DNA from: Candidatus Anammoxibacter sp.
Lineage (GTDB): Bacteria > Planctomycetota > Brocadiia > Brocadiales > Anammoxibacteraceae
NCBI GenBank assembly: GCA_021777105.1
Contig: JAIQZQ010000007.1
Coordinates: forward strand, 1-64,000
Reading direction: 5' to 3'
Length of the DNA stretch: 64,000 bases
The first letter of the stretch is position 1. Each line of letters starts with the position of its first letter. The translations under genes were made by a program, and so were the position numbers. Below the pieces are notes generated by a model, which was given only the letters and a program-made list of their open reading frames with translations, was not told the origin of the DNA and did no database searches. Positions 15,950 through 24,687 of this stretch are shown piece after piece.

Positions 15950-16295
15950 TCAACAAGACTATGCAACATTTTGTTGAACGAAGTCGATTGCTTCTATGGG
16001 TACTAAATGCCGGGCTTCTTACAAATTTAATAATATTTTCGTTAAATTGTATACCTTTTTCTTCTCTTGTTCTACCTTCAAATTCTTCCACGTTTCTTAG
16101 TTTCGCGCATTATGTTTGCAATTGAACAGGAAGCTGGGGGTTTCGTGAATTGTTTCGCGCCCAAACCGAGGTTTGGGAGCGGGGTGGAGATGAATGCCAA
16201 AATTCTGGATTTTTATCTAAACTTTAGTTAACTTTTAACTTTAGTCACTTTTCCGGTTTATCCGGGTTCGGTTGTAAGATACGGAGAGCAATAAA
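15950..16295. other. Intergenic region before the cyclase gene
   Basis: It contains a short perfect hairpin (CCCAAACC/GGTTTGGG, arms at 16160-16167 and 16170-16177) and the left ACTTTAGTCACTT repeat (16217-16250). No gene is supported. Confidence 0.4.
16217..16250 (+). repeat. ACTTTAGTCACTT-family direct repeat, left of the cyclase
   Basis: The repeat reads CTAAACTTTAGTTAACTTTT followed by AACTTTAGTCACTT. A copy in the same orientation with a nine-base internal expansion lies at 17094-17136, so the cyclase gene is bracketed. The same motif forms the ends of the element at 33119-33613. Confidence 0.7.
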
Positions 16296-16931
16296 ATGAA
16301 AATATTTGACATATCGTTAACAATATCGGAATCAATGGTTGTGTGGCCGGGCGATCCAAAAGTTGCTATAAATAGAAAAAGGCGGATTAGCGCCGGCGAT
16401 TCGTGCAATGTTACGCAACTGGAAATGGGATCGCATACGGGCACGCATATCGACGCTCCATACCATTTTGAGGAAGATGGGGCAAAGATCGACAGGCTTG
16501 ACCTTAATACGCTTGTCGGCAAGGCGTATGTGTTTGACCTGGGAGACGCAAACGAGATAGGTATGGATCAGATAAAAAATCTGGATATAGGCGGCAGGGA
16601 ACGGGTTATTTTTAAAACCTCCAATTCGGAGAGATGGAAGTCCGGCGAGCAAACATTTACAAAGGAATATGCGGCCGTGTCAAGCGAAGCGGCGCGATTT
16701 ATTGCCGGGCGCGGCGTAAAACTTGTGGGGGTTGATTACCTGTCGGTTGAAAAATACGGCAGCAAGCCGCACGACACGCATCACGCATTGCTTGGGAACG
16801 GCATTATTGCGCTTGAAGGTTTAAACCTTGCGGATGTGGCGCAGGGGGAGTACGAGCTTATTGCCTTGCCGTTGAAGATTAAGGACGGGGACGGCAGTCC
16901 CGCCAGGGCTGTGTTGCGAGAGTTAACGTAA
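16296..16931 (+). CDS. Cyclase-family protein (kynurenine formamidase-like hydrolase)
   Basis: This 211-residue protein has the metal-binding signature of the cyclase/arylformamidase superfamily, HTGTHIDAPYHF, with His47, His51, Asp53 and His57 placed to bind Zn or Mn. The opening FDISLTISESMVVWPGDP is characteristic. The C-terminus VGVDYLSVEKYGSKPHDTHH and GIIALEGLNLADV supplies the remaining active-site residues. Members hydrolyse N-formylkynurenine or other amides, esters and lactones. With no tryptophan-catabolism genes nearby the substrate is open. The gene is flanked by direct repeats on both sides, which may reflect movement as a cassette. Confidence 0.87.
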   Translation: MKIFDISLTISESMVVWPGDPKVAINRKRRISAGDSCNVTQLEMGSHTGTHIDAPYHFEEDGAKIDRLDLNTLVGKAYVFDLGDANEIGMDQIKNLDIGGRERVIFKTSNSERWKSGEQTFTKEYAAVSSEAARFIAGRGVKLVGVDYLSVEKYGSKPHDTHHALLGNGIIALEGLNLADVAQGEYELIALPLKIKDGDGSPARAVLRELT

Positions 16932-17093
16932 CGCGCGGATATTGCGCGTCTAAACCGGGGTTTTATAAATCGAATCGCGACAAATTTTGACAAGATATTT
17001 AAAAGTTTCGCCAAACCGCAAAGCAAAAACGTTTAGAAGCAGTCTACAAGACTCTACCAGCCTTTAATTTATTCAAAAATTGAAAATTGTTAC

Positions 17094-17136
17094 CTAAACT
17101 TTAGTTCACTTTTAACTTTAGACACTTTAGTCACTT
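17094..17136 (+). repeat. ACTTTAGTCACTT-family direct repeat, right of the cyclase
   Basis: CTAAACTTTAGTTCACTTTT is followed by AACTTTAGACACTTTAGTCA. It matches 16217-16250 apart from a short internal tandem expansion. Confidence 0.7.
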
Positions 17137-17166
17137 GTCAGGGTTAGGGTTTTATATCAACGGTTA

Positions 17167-18393
17167 TTATTTTGATCCTTCCCAAATTTCCAGAACCGAT
17201 TCGGCAAACGTCTTGATATTGAACGGTTTGTTGATTACTCCGGCGGCTCCGGCCTCTTTAAGGCTTTTAATTTCAGACTCGCTGTCTTTGGCTGTAAGGA
17301 AAATAACAGGCGTTGATTTTGACGCCGGGTGTTTTCTTAGCCTTTCTAAAACCTCCAGCCCGTCCAGGTCAGGCATCATGACGTCCGAGAGGATGAGGTC
17401 GGGCTTAAATCTCGGCACAATGTTTAAAGCTTCTTTTCCCGACGTGTGAAACTCGGTCTCCTCAAGGGTGGCAATCTTTTTTAAACCTAGTTTAACCAGG
17501 GGTTGTATCTCTTTATCATCGTCAATGTAAAGTATTTTCCGCAACGTTTTCTCTTCGTTGCCTGCGTCCGGTTCTACTTTGTCCACGTTGCCGGACGTGC
17601 CTTCGTTCTCTTTTTGGGAAATCTCTTCGTAAATATTTTCCAGTTCTTTCATAAGCTCCGGCCTTTTTATCAAGACATAATCAGGCCTGTGAAGTTTCGG
17701 CAAGTCGATTGTTGTGTTTGACGTTATAAGCAACGTGGGAATGTTCTGGTTGTTGGATTTTATAACTCGCAACGCGGCTATTAACGACACGCCGTCAAGC
17801 AGCTCTGTCTGCGCCACGGTAATCAGACTGTCAAAATCCTCTTTAAGCAGCCTCCCAAGGGCTTCGTAGCCGTGTTTGGCGAATGATATATCAAAATGCA
17901 GTTTTTTTAGTATTTTAGTGTATTGGTGCGCAATGCTTTTTGTGGTTTCAATGATCAATATTCTATGCTGTTTTTTATGCGATACTTTAGGCAGGAGGTC
18001 GGCAAGTCGGGACTTGAACCTCTCGATTTCCTCGCCCTCTTCCGACACGTATGAATCAGCGTAATCGCGCAGCAATCCGGTGAACTTCATAAACACATCG
18101 ATATGGCTTTCAATGCCGTCTTCTGAAATGTGGACGGTTGCCAGATAATCTTCGAAATTGTGGCATATAGTGCTCGCAAAACTAAGCCCATATGAGCCTG
18201 CTGTGCCTTTTACGGTATGGATGTGGCCTGAGATTACGCGCATCTGCATTTCGGTGTCGTCGGTGCGCTCAAGCTCTAATATGAGATTGTCAATTTCATC
18301 TATTTTATCCGGCAGTTCATCCAGATACTGCCTCTGAAGCGCCTCTAATTGTTTGTCCAGATCTACTTGTTTGAGATTAGTTGAGTTTGCCAA
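17167..18393 (-). CDS. Hpt-REC-REC phosphorelay protein with one pseudo-receiver
   Basis: The 408 residues form three modules. Residues about 10-110 are an Hpt domain with HTVKGTAGSYG, whose His59 is the likely phosphotransfer residue. Residues about 140-225 are a receiver-like domain (RILIIETTKSIAHQYTKILK) whose phosphoacceptor is lost: the equivalent stretch is LITVAQTELLDG, with no Asp in place. Residues about 285-405 are a canonical receiver with the acidic pair ILYIDDDKE, phosphoacceptor Asp337 in LILSDVMMPDLDG, FLTAKD and the Lys of INKPF. No DNA-binding or enzymatic output domain is present, so it probably works inside a multistep phosphorelay. The cognate kinase is not adjacent; the hybrid kinase at 29223 is one candidate. 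Confidence 0.87.
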   Translation of the reverse strand: MANSTNLKQVDLDKQLEALQRQYLDELPDKIDEIDNLILELERTDDTEMQMRVISGHIHTVKGTAGSYGLSFASTICHNFEDYLATVHISEDGIESHIDVFMKFTGLLRDYADSYVSEEGEEIERFKSRLADLLPKVSHKKQHRILIIETTKSIAHQYTKILKKLHFDISFAKHGYEALGRLLKEDFDSLITVAQTELLDGVSLIAALRVIKSNNQNIPTLLITSNTTIDLPKLHRPDYVLIKRPELMKELENIYEEISQKENEGTSGNVDKVEPDAGNEEKTLRKILYIDDDKEIQPLVKLGLKKIATLEETEFHTSGKEALNIVPRFKPDLILSDVMMPDLDGLEVLERLRKHPASKSTPVIFLTAKDSESEIKSLKEAGAAGVINKPFNIKTFAESVLEIWEGSK

Positions 18394-18804
18394 AACAATG
18401 TCCTCTTTTAAATAATTACGATGAATGTTTTATTAATTTAATAACGTATCGCGGAAAAGAACAGGCGCAAAGATGAACTATTGATTTTCCTGAGAGCTGT
18501 GTATTATAGCAAACACATTGCTTTTTAGAATATAAAATTTATTTTCATTGTAGATGGGTTGATATTGCCCCTATTCTGCGTTTAAGACGGAACAATAGTA
18601 TGTGAAACCGGATTTTGCGTGGGATGTCTTAAGGCTTTGAGATGTTTACAACCAAAATAGCTACGCGGTGAACAATATTTTTAGAAAGCGATTCCGATTT
18701 GTTTTACGCAAACGCGCGGGGGGCTTGCGCCCCGCGCTGTCTGCGAGTTTTATAAGCATTTAAATGCGTGATAATTGATCGACGGCCATTGCTTGTCTCG
18801 ACTG
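18394..18804. other. Intergenic region with a GC-rich hairpin
   Basis: This 410-bp gap carries a stem (GCGCGGGG/CCCCGCGC, arms at 18714-18721 and 18730-18737) about 70-90 bases downstream of the minus-strand gene ending at 18805. It may terminate that gene, although no T-tract follows. I see nothing else. Confidence 0.4.
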
Positions 18805-19377
18805 CTAATCAAATTTAGAGAAATCAACAGGGAATTCGATTTCTCCAAAATCTTCGTACAGCACGATTGTCGCTTTTCCGTTAGGGTCAAGGTCTGCGTA
18901 ATTAAAATACGCTTTTAGCGATTGAGGATGCCCCCCTCCGCCCGCGCCTCCCATTGGCGGCATTGTCATGGCGTCTTCAATTCGTGAAGCTTCAATGGTC
19001 TTGCCGTTCTGTTTAATAATCACTTTAAAGACCTTCAATGACGATGATATCCTGACCGGCATCTCTGTGGTGTTTAAAACTTTTTGAATCTTCTCATCCG
19101 AGACGTCAGGCATTCTTGAGCGCACTCTCATTGAAGATATAATTGAAAGGTATATCAATTTGCTCTCAAATATGCCGCCGTCGCCCTTTGGCCAATCTCC
19201 AAAAATGGCGAACTTGACCGGCTCTTTTGCAAATACGTCCATAAAATGTTTGCTGCCCAGGGCAATAGCCTTGTGGGCCTTTTCGTCCGAAGGGTTAACC
19301 TCAAACGAAAATGACGCGCTCGAAATCGAGCAAATTAAAACAACAATAATGATCGGAATAAATTTTTTGGCAATCAT
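18805..19377 (-). CDS. Secreted hypothetical protein (190 aa)
   Basis: A clear signal peptide (MIAKKFIPIIIVVLICSISS then ASFSFEV) precedes a soluble domain with no family that I recognise. A Gly-Pro-rich loop (MTMPPMGGAGGGGHPQSLKA) sits at about residues 140-158. The mature protein ends in an acidic beta-rich segment (ATIVLYEDFGEIEFPVDF). A good ribosome binding site (GGAGGGTG) precedes the ATG. It is a single-gene unit, expected in the periplasm or outside. Confidence 0.7.
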   Translation of the reverse strand: MIAKKFIPIIIVVLICSISSASFSFEVNPSDEKAHKAIALGSKHFMDVFAKEPVKFAIFGDWPKGDGGIFESKLIYLSIISSMRVRSRMPDVSDEKIQKVLNTTEMPVRISSSLKVFKVIIKQNGKTIEASRIEDAMTMPPMGGAGGGGHPQSLKAYFNYADLDPNGKATIVLYEDFGEIEFPVDFSKFD

Positions 19378-19576
19378 ACGGCACCCTCCATTAAAAATTA
19401 AAATGTTGAAAAACTATTGCAATTATCAGCTTCTACTCAAATTTATAATTAAATATGTTGCATAAAAGTTGTTTTTTTCTAAAAATATGATGCGGTTTTC
19501 AAAATGTGGATCGTTCTATTTGCATATAATAATTTAATTTCCCGCTAACCCTAAATATGGATTTAATTATAACGCC

Positions 19577-21208
19577 TTGAGTAAAAAGATCAACAAGTTT
19601 CTTCACGGCCAAAAAATCAGCCAAACGCCTCTGATCCTCTCTTTTCTGACGATTTTGTTTTTGACATTGTCGTTTCCAGTTCAGGATCAGGGTTATGCTG
19701 TGTGGTTTGCGTTGGTTCCGTGGCTTATTCTTATAAAAACAAACAACAGGGTTATATTAAGCTCTGCTTTGATAGGGGCGGCTTTTTTTCTGATAAATCT
19801 GGCGTGGCTCAGGTTTGTCACGTTTTCCGCATGGTTTTTACTAAGCGCCTATTTAACGGGACTCTTTGTTGTGTTTGGATTTGTGACCGGTTTTATTATA
19901 AAGAGGTTTAAACTTCCGTTAACCGTTATTGCGCCGTTTCTCTGGGTGGGGCTGGAGTATTTGAGGTCGTTTCTCTTTACCGGCTTCCCGTGGCTTTATT
20001 TAGGGCATAGCCAATACAAATATTTGCCGGTTATACAAATGGCCGACATTGCCGGTGTATGCGGAATATCTTTTTTAATAGCCGTTGTAAACGCGGGAGC
20101 CGCTGAATTTGCTCTGAGCATAGGCAACGGCGCGCGGCGTTCTGGGGCGTTTTATCTTATAAACGCTGTTTTTCCCATAATATTAGCGGTTGCCGCCGTT
20201 GTTTACGGTTACAGTTGGTTGAGCCGGCCCTGCTCTGAGGATGGGCCGGTTGTCTCTGTGATCCAGGGCAACATACCTCAATCCGTAAAGCATGATCCTG
20301 ATGAAAGTCAACAAATCTTAAACCTTCAAAAATATGTTAATTTGTCATTGCAGACTAAAAATGCGGGAACCGACCTTGTTGTGTGGCCTGAAACAATGTC
20401 ACCCGGAATTTTAAACCCAATAATCGGTTATATGGAGCGTTCGGTAGACCGGCTTTCAAGGGATTTTATAAAAAACCTGGCGTACGTTCTTGACACAAAA
20501 ATGTTGATAGGCGCAACCGCATTTGAAGCGAAAGGCGGCGAGCCATATTTTTATAATTCGGCGTTTTATATTGACAACAGGGGGGCAATTATTGACCGTT
20601 ACGACAAGATAAACCTGGTCCCGTTTGGAGAATACACGCCCTTTAAGAGATATTTCCCGTTTCTGGCTCATCTTGTGCCTTATGAAATAAGTCTTTCGCC
20701 AGGCAATAAAAGGGTTGTATTTGACCTGGCTAATGAAGGCGGTCAAAACAAACCGAATTATAAGTTTGGGGTATTGATCTGTTATGAAGACACATTGTCT
20801 TCGCTTGCCGGAGAATTTTGCAATGATGGGGCTGATTTCCTTATTAACATTACAAATGACGGCTGGTTCAGGGACAGCGCTGAACTTGATCAACATCTGG
20901 CTATAATGGCGTTTCGGGCCGTTGAAAACAGGACATGTATAATTAGGGCGGCAAACACCGGGATATCTGCGTTTGTGGCGCCTAACGGCCTGATATATAA
21001 CATATTAAAAGATGAAAACAACGGCTATAAAGAGGTTGAAGGCGTTTTAACGGACAGGGTCAGGCTGATGAGCGTAAAGAGGGCTCCGTGGCGGGCGAAA
21101 ACCGGGGATTATTTCGCGCTTTTTTGCGCCGTTATTTCGGTGTGTGTGTTCATAGCCGCTCTTGTAAAAAAGCGGTTGTTTCCAGATCGATTTTCTAAAT
21201 GGAAATAG
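19577..21208 (+). CDS. lnt: Apolipoprotein N-acyltransferase
   Basis: Lnt transfers the third acyl chain to the N-terminal Cys of bacterial lipoproteins in the inner membrane. The 543-residue protein has about seven hydrophobic segments in its first 215 residues and another at the C-terminus. The nitrilase domain between them carries the Glu-Lys-Cys triad: Glu272 in VVWPETM, Lys344 in YDKINLVPFGEY and Cys402 in LICYEDT. The motif FLINITNDGWFRDSAELDQH also fits Lnt. The start is a TTG. The gene's end overlaps the dinB start by ten bases, so the two are co-transcribed. Its presence supports a diderm organism. Confidence 0.94.
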   Translation: MSKKINKFLHGQKISQTPLILSFLTILFLTLSFPVQDQGYAVWFALVPWLILIKTNNRVILSSALIGAAFFLINLAWLRFVTFSAWFLLSAYLTGLFVVFGFVTGFIIKRFKLPLTVIAPFLWVGLEYLRSFLFTGFPWLYLGHSQYKYLPVIQMADIAGVCGISFLIAVVNAGAAEFALSIGNGARRSGAFYLINAVFPIILAVAAVVYGYSWLSRPCSEDGPVVSVIQGNIPQSVKHDPDESQQILNLQKYVNLSLQTKNAGTDLVVWPETMSPGILNPIIGYMERSVDRLSRDFIKNLAYVLDTKMLIGATAFEAKGGEPYFYNSAFYIDNRGAIIDRYDKINLVPFGEYTPFKRYFPFLAHLVPYEISLSPGNKRVVFDLANEGGQNKPNYKFGVLICYEDTLSSLAGEFCNDGADFLINITNDGWFRDSAELDQHLAIMAFRAVENRTCIIRAANTGISAFVAPNGLIYNILKDENNGYKEVEGVLTDRVRLMSVKRAPWRAKTGDYFALFCAVISVCVFIAALVKKRLFPDRFSKWK

Positions 21209-22332
21209 CTAACAATATGGTTGACGGTAGAAAGATTATCCATGTGGATATGGACGCGTTTTATGTCGCGGTCGAGGTTCTTGACCAACCTTCACTTGCC
21301 GGGGCTCCGGTGATTGTGGGAGGCCGGCCCGACAGCCGGTCGGTTGTGTGCTCGGCTAGTTATGAGGCCCGGAAATTCGGCATTAGATCGGGCATGGCGT
21401 GCTCGGTTGCTAAACGGCTCTGTCCTAAAGCGGTATTCCTTTCGCCGCATTTTGATAAATACAAGGAGTATTCCCTCCGTATTCATCAGATTTTTAGAAG
21501 GTATACGGATATTATTGAGTCCGTTGCCCTTGATGAAGCGTGGCTCGACGTTACCGTTAATCCAAAGAATATACCTTCAGCCACATGGATTGCCGAACTG
21601 ATAAAGAAACAAATCAGGGACGAGCTGCGTCTGACATGCTCCGCCGGGGTATCTTACAACAAGTTTCTGGCAAAGATCGCTTCGGATGAAAAGAAACCTG
21701 ACGGACTGTTTGTAATAACTCCGGAAGATGCCCCCCGGTTTTTGCTGAACATGGATGTGCGCAAGATTCCCGGAGTGGGCAAGGTAACTCAAAAACGTCT
21801 GGAGAGCCTGGATGTTAAGGTTGGCTCGCAATTGCTCGCTAAAAGCGAGAGTTTTCTCGTTTCGCATTTCGGCAAGATGGGGAAACATCTATATTGCATC
21901 ATCAGGGGCGAGGACGCAAGGCCGGTTCATCCATGCAGGGAGAGAAAATCCGTGAGCGTTGAGAATACTTTTCAATCGGATCTGGTATACGGAAAGCCTC
22001 TTGTTAAAGAACTGGAGACTTTGGTGGAGGACTTGATTGTCAGGCTTGAAAAGCATTCGGCAAAAGGCAAAACTCTTACATTGAAGGTTAAATTCAGCGA
22101 CTTTCAGCTGGTTGCAAGAAGCGTCACCAAAGCCGGCGGCTTCTCCTCCGCAGGTGGAATATTGCCCATTGCTATGGAAAAGCTTAAATCCGTTTGTTGC
22201 GCGGAATTTTCCGGCAAAGGCGTAAGGCTCATTGGCGTTGGAATATCCAACCTTTTTAACGGCGAGGCAAAACAGAACAAACCCGTCCAGCTGGACTTTC
22301 TGCATCTTCTTAAAGCTAAACCTGTTGTTTAA
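21199..22332 (+). CDS. dinB: DNA polymerase IV (Y-family)
   Basis: This translesion polymerase has palm motif IIHVDMDAFYVAVE (catalytic Asp) and the second acidic motif ALDEAWLDVT, where most relatives have SIDEAYLD. The helix-hairpin-helix thumb (VRKIPGVGKVTQKRLESL) and the little-finger domain (about residues 240-345) follow. The 377-residue length is normal. No canonical beta-clamp motif is obvious, but the extreme C-terminus VQLDFLHLL is a good candidate (QLDFL). It overlaps lnt by ten bases and converges with the hemerythrin gene, sharing its last four bases with that gene's end. Confidence 0.93.
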   Translation: MEIANNMVDGRKIIHVDMDAFYVAVEVLDQPSLAGAPVIVGGRPDSRSVVCSASYEARKFGIRSGMACSVAKRLCPKAVFLSPHFDKYKEYSLRIHQIFRRYTDIIESVALDEAWLDVTVNPKNIPSATWIAELIKKQIRDELRLTCSAGVSYNKFLAKIASDEKKPDGLFVITPEDAPRFLLNMDVRKIPGVGKVTQKRLESLDVKVGSQLLAKSESFLVSHFGKMGKHLYCIIRGEDARPVHPCRERKSVSVENTFQSDLVYGKPLVKELETLVEDLIVRLEKHSAKGKTLTLKVKFSDFQLVARSVTKAGGFSSAGGILPIAMEKLKSVCCAEFSGKGVRLIGVGISNLFNGEAKQNKPVQLDFLHLLKAKPVV

Positions 22333-22736
22333 GTAACCCCTTTATCTTTTAAAAAAGTCTCATATTTTTTGTCAATTTCAAGAATATGAGTAACCAGCCA
22401 ATCTTTCAGGAAGTTCATCACCTGCATTGTGATAAGAAAGTTGCCGCCCTCAAACTGTTCTTGCAGGTCCATAGCCTCCTTAGTGAGCTCCTTATGTTTT
22501 TTCTCGTGCGCCATTATATCGGGGTAGTCATTAGACCTTAACAGGTCTTCCTCAAAAGAGAAATGTGTTATAGTGTAGTCTATTACTTCTTTAAAAACCG
22601 TTTCTAACTTTTGGCACCCCTGCCCTGTATATATTGCCTCATTTAGATCATTAATCAATTCAACTAATTTCTTGTGTTGCTCGTCGATCTCTTTAATGCC
22701 TACGGCATATTTATCATCCCAAACAAAATTCTCCAT
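22329..22736 (-). CDS. Bacteriohemerythrin
   Basis: This 135-residue four-helix protein binds O2 at a di-iron centre. All seven expected ligands are present: His21 (EQHKKL), His58 and Glu62 (THFSFEED), His77 and His81 (HEKKH), and His117 and Asp122 (THILEID). It is soluble, and the role is likely oxygen storage, delivery or scavenging. A GAGGGAAA ribosome binding site precedes the ATG. The 3' end overlaps that of dinB on the other strand. Confidence 0.94.
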   Translation of the reverse strand: MENFVWDDKYAVGIKEIDEQHKKLVELINDLNEAIYTGQGCQKLETVFKEVIDYTITHFSFEEDLLRSNDYPDIMAHEKKHKELTKEAMDLQEQFEGGNFLITMQVMNFLKDWLVTHILEIDKKYETFLKDKGVT

Positions 22737-22783
22737 AATTTCCCTCTTTCTAAATAATTTATATTAATTTCTCCCCTTTGGGG

Positions 22784-22830
22784 ATAACAATGTTTAAAAC
22801 CCGAAAAGAACCTTCTGCTTAAATCAATTC
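22784..22830. repeat. Dispersed hairpin repeat, family C, partial copy
   Basis: GGGGATAACAATG is followed by GAACCTTCTGCTTAAATC. This is half of the longer hairpin seen complete at 51988-52045, so the copy is truncated or degenerate. Confidence 0.5.
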
Positions 22831-22840
22831 AGGCATTATT

Positions 22841-23590
22841 TTAAAATATCTTTGTCAGATTTCCGGTGACTAGGAAATTCTTTATCTTTTCATCAGTGCC
22901 TGTCTCAAACTCATTTATTGTTCCAAAGGCTATCACCTCGCCTTTATTTAAGATAATAATTTTATCCGCCTCGCGTTTAGCAAATTGAAGATTGCTTGTC
23001 ACTATTATCGTCGTAATTTTCAGTCTATCATGCAACCATATTATATGCTCCTCCAGCTTTCTTCTGGGCAGTCCGGACAAATTCAGGGAAGGGTCGTCAT
23101 ACAAAACAAGTTTAGGGCTTAACGCCAGAGCTCTTGCTATCCCGACTTTCTTCTTCATCCCAAGATTTAAATCTATAGGGAAATGGTCTTTGTAATCCTG
23201 CATACCCACCATAGCCAAAAGTTCCAGCGCCATATTGGGGACTAATTTACCGTCGCATACGGCATGATACCGCAACGGCAACATTAAATTCTCCAATGCG
23301 GTTAAACTTGCCGCCAGCGCCCCTTCCTGAAAGACAAACCCAAGTTTCTTTCTAACTTCCAACATCTCTTTTCGGGGCAACATTTTCATGTTTTTCTCAA
23401 AAACATTCACGTCGCCTTCCTGATAACTTATTAAACCTGCTAATACTTTCAGTATTGTTGACTTGCCTGATCCGTCGCCTCCCATTATGAAGACTTTTTC
23501 GCCTTCCTCCACATGAAAAGTGACATTTGCAAGAATATTTTTCTCGCCGGCAAATACTGAAACATTTTTCATTGATACAATTGGTTCCAT
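22841..23590 (-). CDS. Orphan ABC transporter ATP-binding protein with degenerate motifs
   Basis: The 249-residue protein has the ABC ATPase layout and a good Walker A (IMGGDGSGKST, Lys43). The other catalytic elements are altered. The signature LSGGQ is replaced by LNLGMKKKVGIARAL, Walker B reads LVLYDDPS with Asp in place of the catalytic Glu, and the H-loop His is replaced (VTSNLQFAK). Overall it is closest to MlaF/MetN-type ATPases. No permease or substrate-binding gene is adjacent. It may pair with a distant membrane subunit, or it may act as a regulatory rather than a strongly hydrolysing ATPase. Confidence 0.85.
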   Translation of the reverse strand: MEPIVSMKNVSVFAGEKNILANVTFHVEEGEKVFIMGGDGSGKSTILKVLAGLISYQEGDVNVFEKNMKMLPRKEMLEVRKKLGFVFQEGALAASLTALENLMLPLRYHAVCDGKLVPNMALELLAMVGMQDYKDHFPIDLNLGMKKKVGIARALALSPKLVLYDDPSLNLSGLPRRKLEEHIIWLHDRLKITTIIVTSNLQFAKREADKIIILNKGEVIAFGTINEFETGTDEKIKNFLVTGNLTKIF

Positions 23591-23610
23591 AACTTTTATT
23601 TTATAAACAT

Positions 23611-23720
23611 TTAATGATAAATGAACACTGAGCAGCTTGTCTGCTCTAGTGATAAATGAACACTTGGCAGCTTGGCTGCCTTAGTGAGAATTATCCCCTG
23701 AGGGGAGAATTATGCCCTGG
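23611..23720 (-). repeat. Dispersed REP-like repeat, family A, two tandem inverted units
   Basis: GATAAATGAACACTGAGCAG followed by CTTGTCTGCTCTAGT is repeated at once as GATAAATGAACACTTGGCAG with CTTGGCTGCCTTAGT. The palindrome TTATCCCCTGAGGGGAGAA comes next. The orientation is opposite to copy 1. It lies upstream of the ABC ATPase. Confidence 0.8.
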
Positions 23721-24049
23721 GGGCTAAAAGAGTAATTTAATAAATTTTACGCGTATTTCTGTTTGAAACAGGCGAAAAGCGTCTATTTTACGTTTATATT
23801 AAAATAGTGTAAAGGCCTAAAACAAGCGCGTTATCTTTGGGGCGTTACGGTTCAGGCTCACATAGCTGTTATACAGGGGATTTTGTTTTAAATCGTGGAC
23901 TTGCAACTTTGCGTAATTCTATTATCACAGTTGTTAAATCTATCTCAGCGAGTGTAGATGAAAACAAATCTCCACATGATGATATTATAACAAATAGATG
24001 GGCATCCGGTATCGCTAAAATAAATATGCATATTGTTATTTATTTCAAG

Positions 24050-24221
24050 TATAGTCAAAAAAATCAGCTTTTCGAAAAATACTATTTACGTATTATTATA
24101 TTCAAGCGTAATGAAATAAAACCCTAAAGGGTAAATTCCAACAACCTCTGCCTGCCGGAGTTAAGGCTTTAGTCTTTTATTCCTTGACTAATTTCGAAAA
24201 CCTAATGCTTTTAAGTGTATA
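24050..24221 (+). mobile_element. 170-bp MITE, family B, copy 1
   Basis: It starts TATAGTCAAAAAAATCAG and ends CTAATGCTTTTAAGTGTATA, which pair as imperfect inverted repeats of about 27 bp. The internal sequence (ATAAAACCCTAAAGGGTAAA and TTCCAACAACCTCTGCC) is shared with 27224-27393 and 34685-34854. It encodes no protein. Confidence 0.82.
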
Positions 24222-24223
24222 AC

Positions 24224-24290
24224 AATGAGTATAAGCGGAGAAGGCCAGCCTGTTGAGCCATGCCCTTCCACTTAACTCATGTGTTTGATT
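24224..24290 (+). repeat. Dispersed hairpin repeat, family C
   Basis: It opens with ATGAGTATAAGCGGAGAAGG and closes with CCCTTCCACTTAACTCATG, giving a stem-loop. Related hairpins with different loop sequences are at 28225-28300 and 51988-52045. It abuts the MITE end. Confidence 0.65.
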
Positions 24291-24315
24291 ATCGTAGCTG
24301 GGGGAGCGACAATAA

Positions 24316-24687
24316 TCAAATATCTTGTATCTCTTTTTCTTTTACGTTTCCAACATGCTGTGTTCCCGACTCAATATGGATTGCGTCGTCTAACGGTATC
24401 GTGTATATTCTGCCGTCTCCTCCTTCGCCGGTTGTCCCGGTATTTTTAATAGCGTTTATTACATCCGCCAGGTTGTCATCAGAGACAACCAGATCTAATT
24501 CAGTCCTGCTAACCGCATCGTCTCTTTGTTCAAAAACCGCCGACCTGTATTGCAGTTTTATAGCCTGTTTGGCTTCTCCATAACCCTTTATCTCTTTTGA
24601 CGAAATTCCGTGGTAGCCGGCCTCTTGTAATTGATCTTTTAAAATAATAGCTTTTTCAGGTTTTACAATAGCTCTAATTAACTTCAT
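24316..24687 (-). CDS. P-II family nitrogen regulatory protein
   Basis: I place the start at the ATG at 24687, which has AGGAG upstream and gives the normal opening MKLIRAIVKPEK. This is a 123-residue trimeric signal protein that senses ATP/ADP and 2-oxoglutarate. The T-loop region (GYGEAKQAIKLQYRSAVFEQ) keeps a Tyr (Tyr47) in a YRSA context like Tyr51 of GlnB, but is a few residues longer than GlnB. The B-loop (TGEGGDGRIY) is conserved. No amtB or glnA gene is adjacent. A decayed fragment of a second P-II gene lies at 28385-28500. Confidence 0.88.
   Translation of the reverse strand: MKLIRAIVKPEKAIILKDQLQEAGYHGISSKEIKGYGEAKQAIKLQYRSAVFEQRDDAVSRTELDLVVSDDNLADVINAIKNTGTTGEGGDGRIYTIPLDDAIHIESGTQHVGNVKEKEIQDI

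Larger units (their letters stand above)
23591..24315. other. Repeat-filled intergenic region
   Basis: These 725 bases hold two inverted family A units (23611-23720), a complete 170-bp MITE (24050-24221) and a family C hairpin (24224-24290). A frame at 23837-24127 runs into the MITE and is not a credible gene. Confidence 0.6.

Noticed and set aside
15919..16125. 68-codon frame beyond the fragment at 15326
   Set aside because: It overlaps the end of that fragment in another frame and resembles no protein. The hydrophobic look comes from AT-rich sequence.
23837..24127. 96-codon frame ending in the first MITE copy
   Set aside because: Its 3' part is the repeat itself, it shows no family and it has no convincing start.
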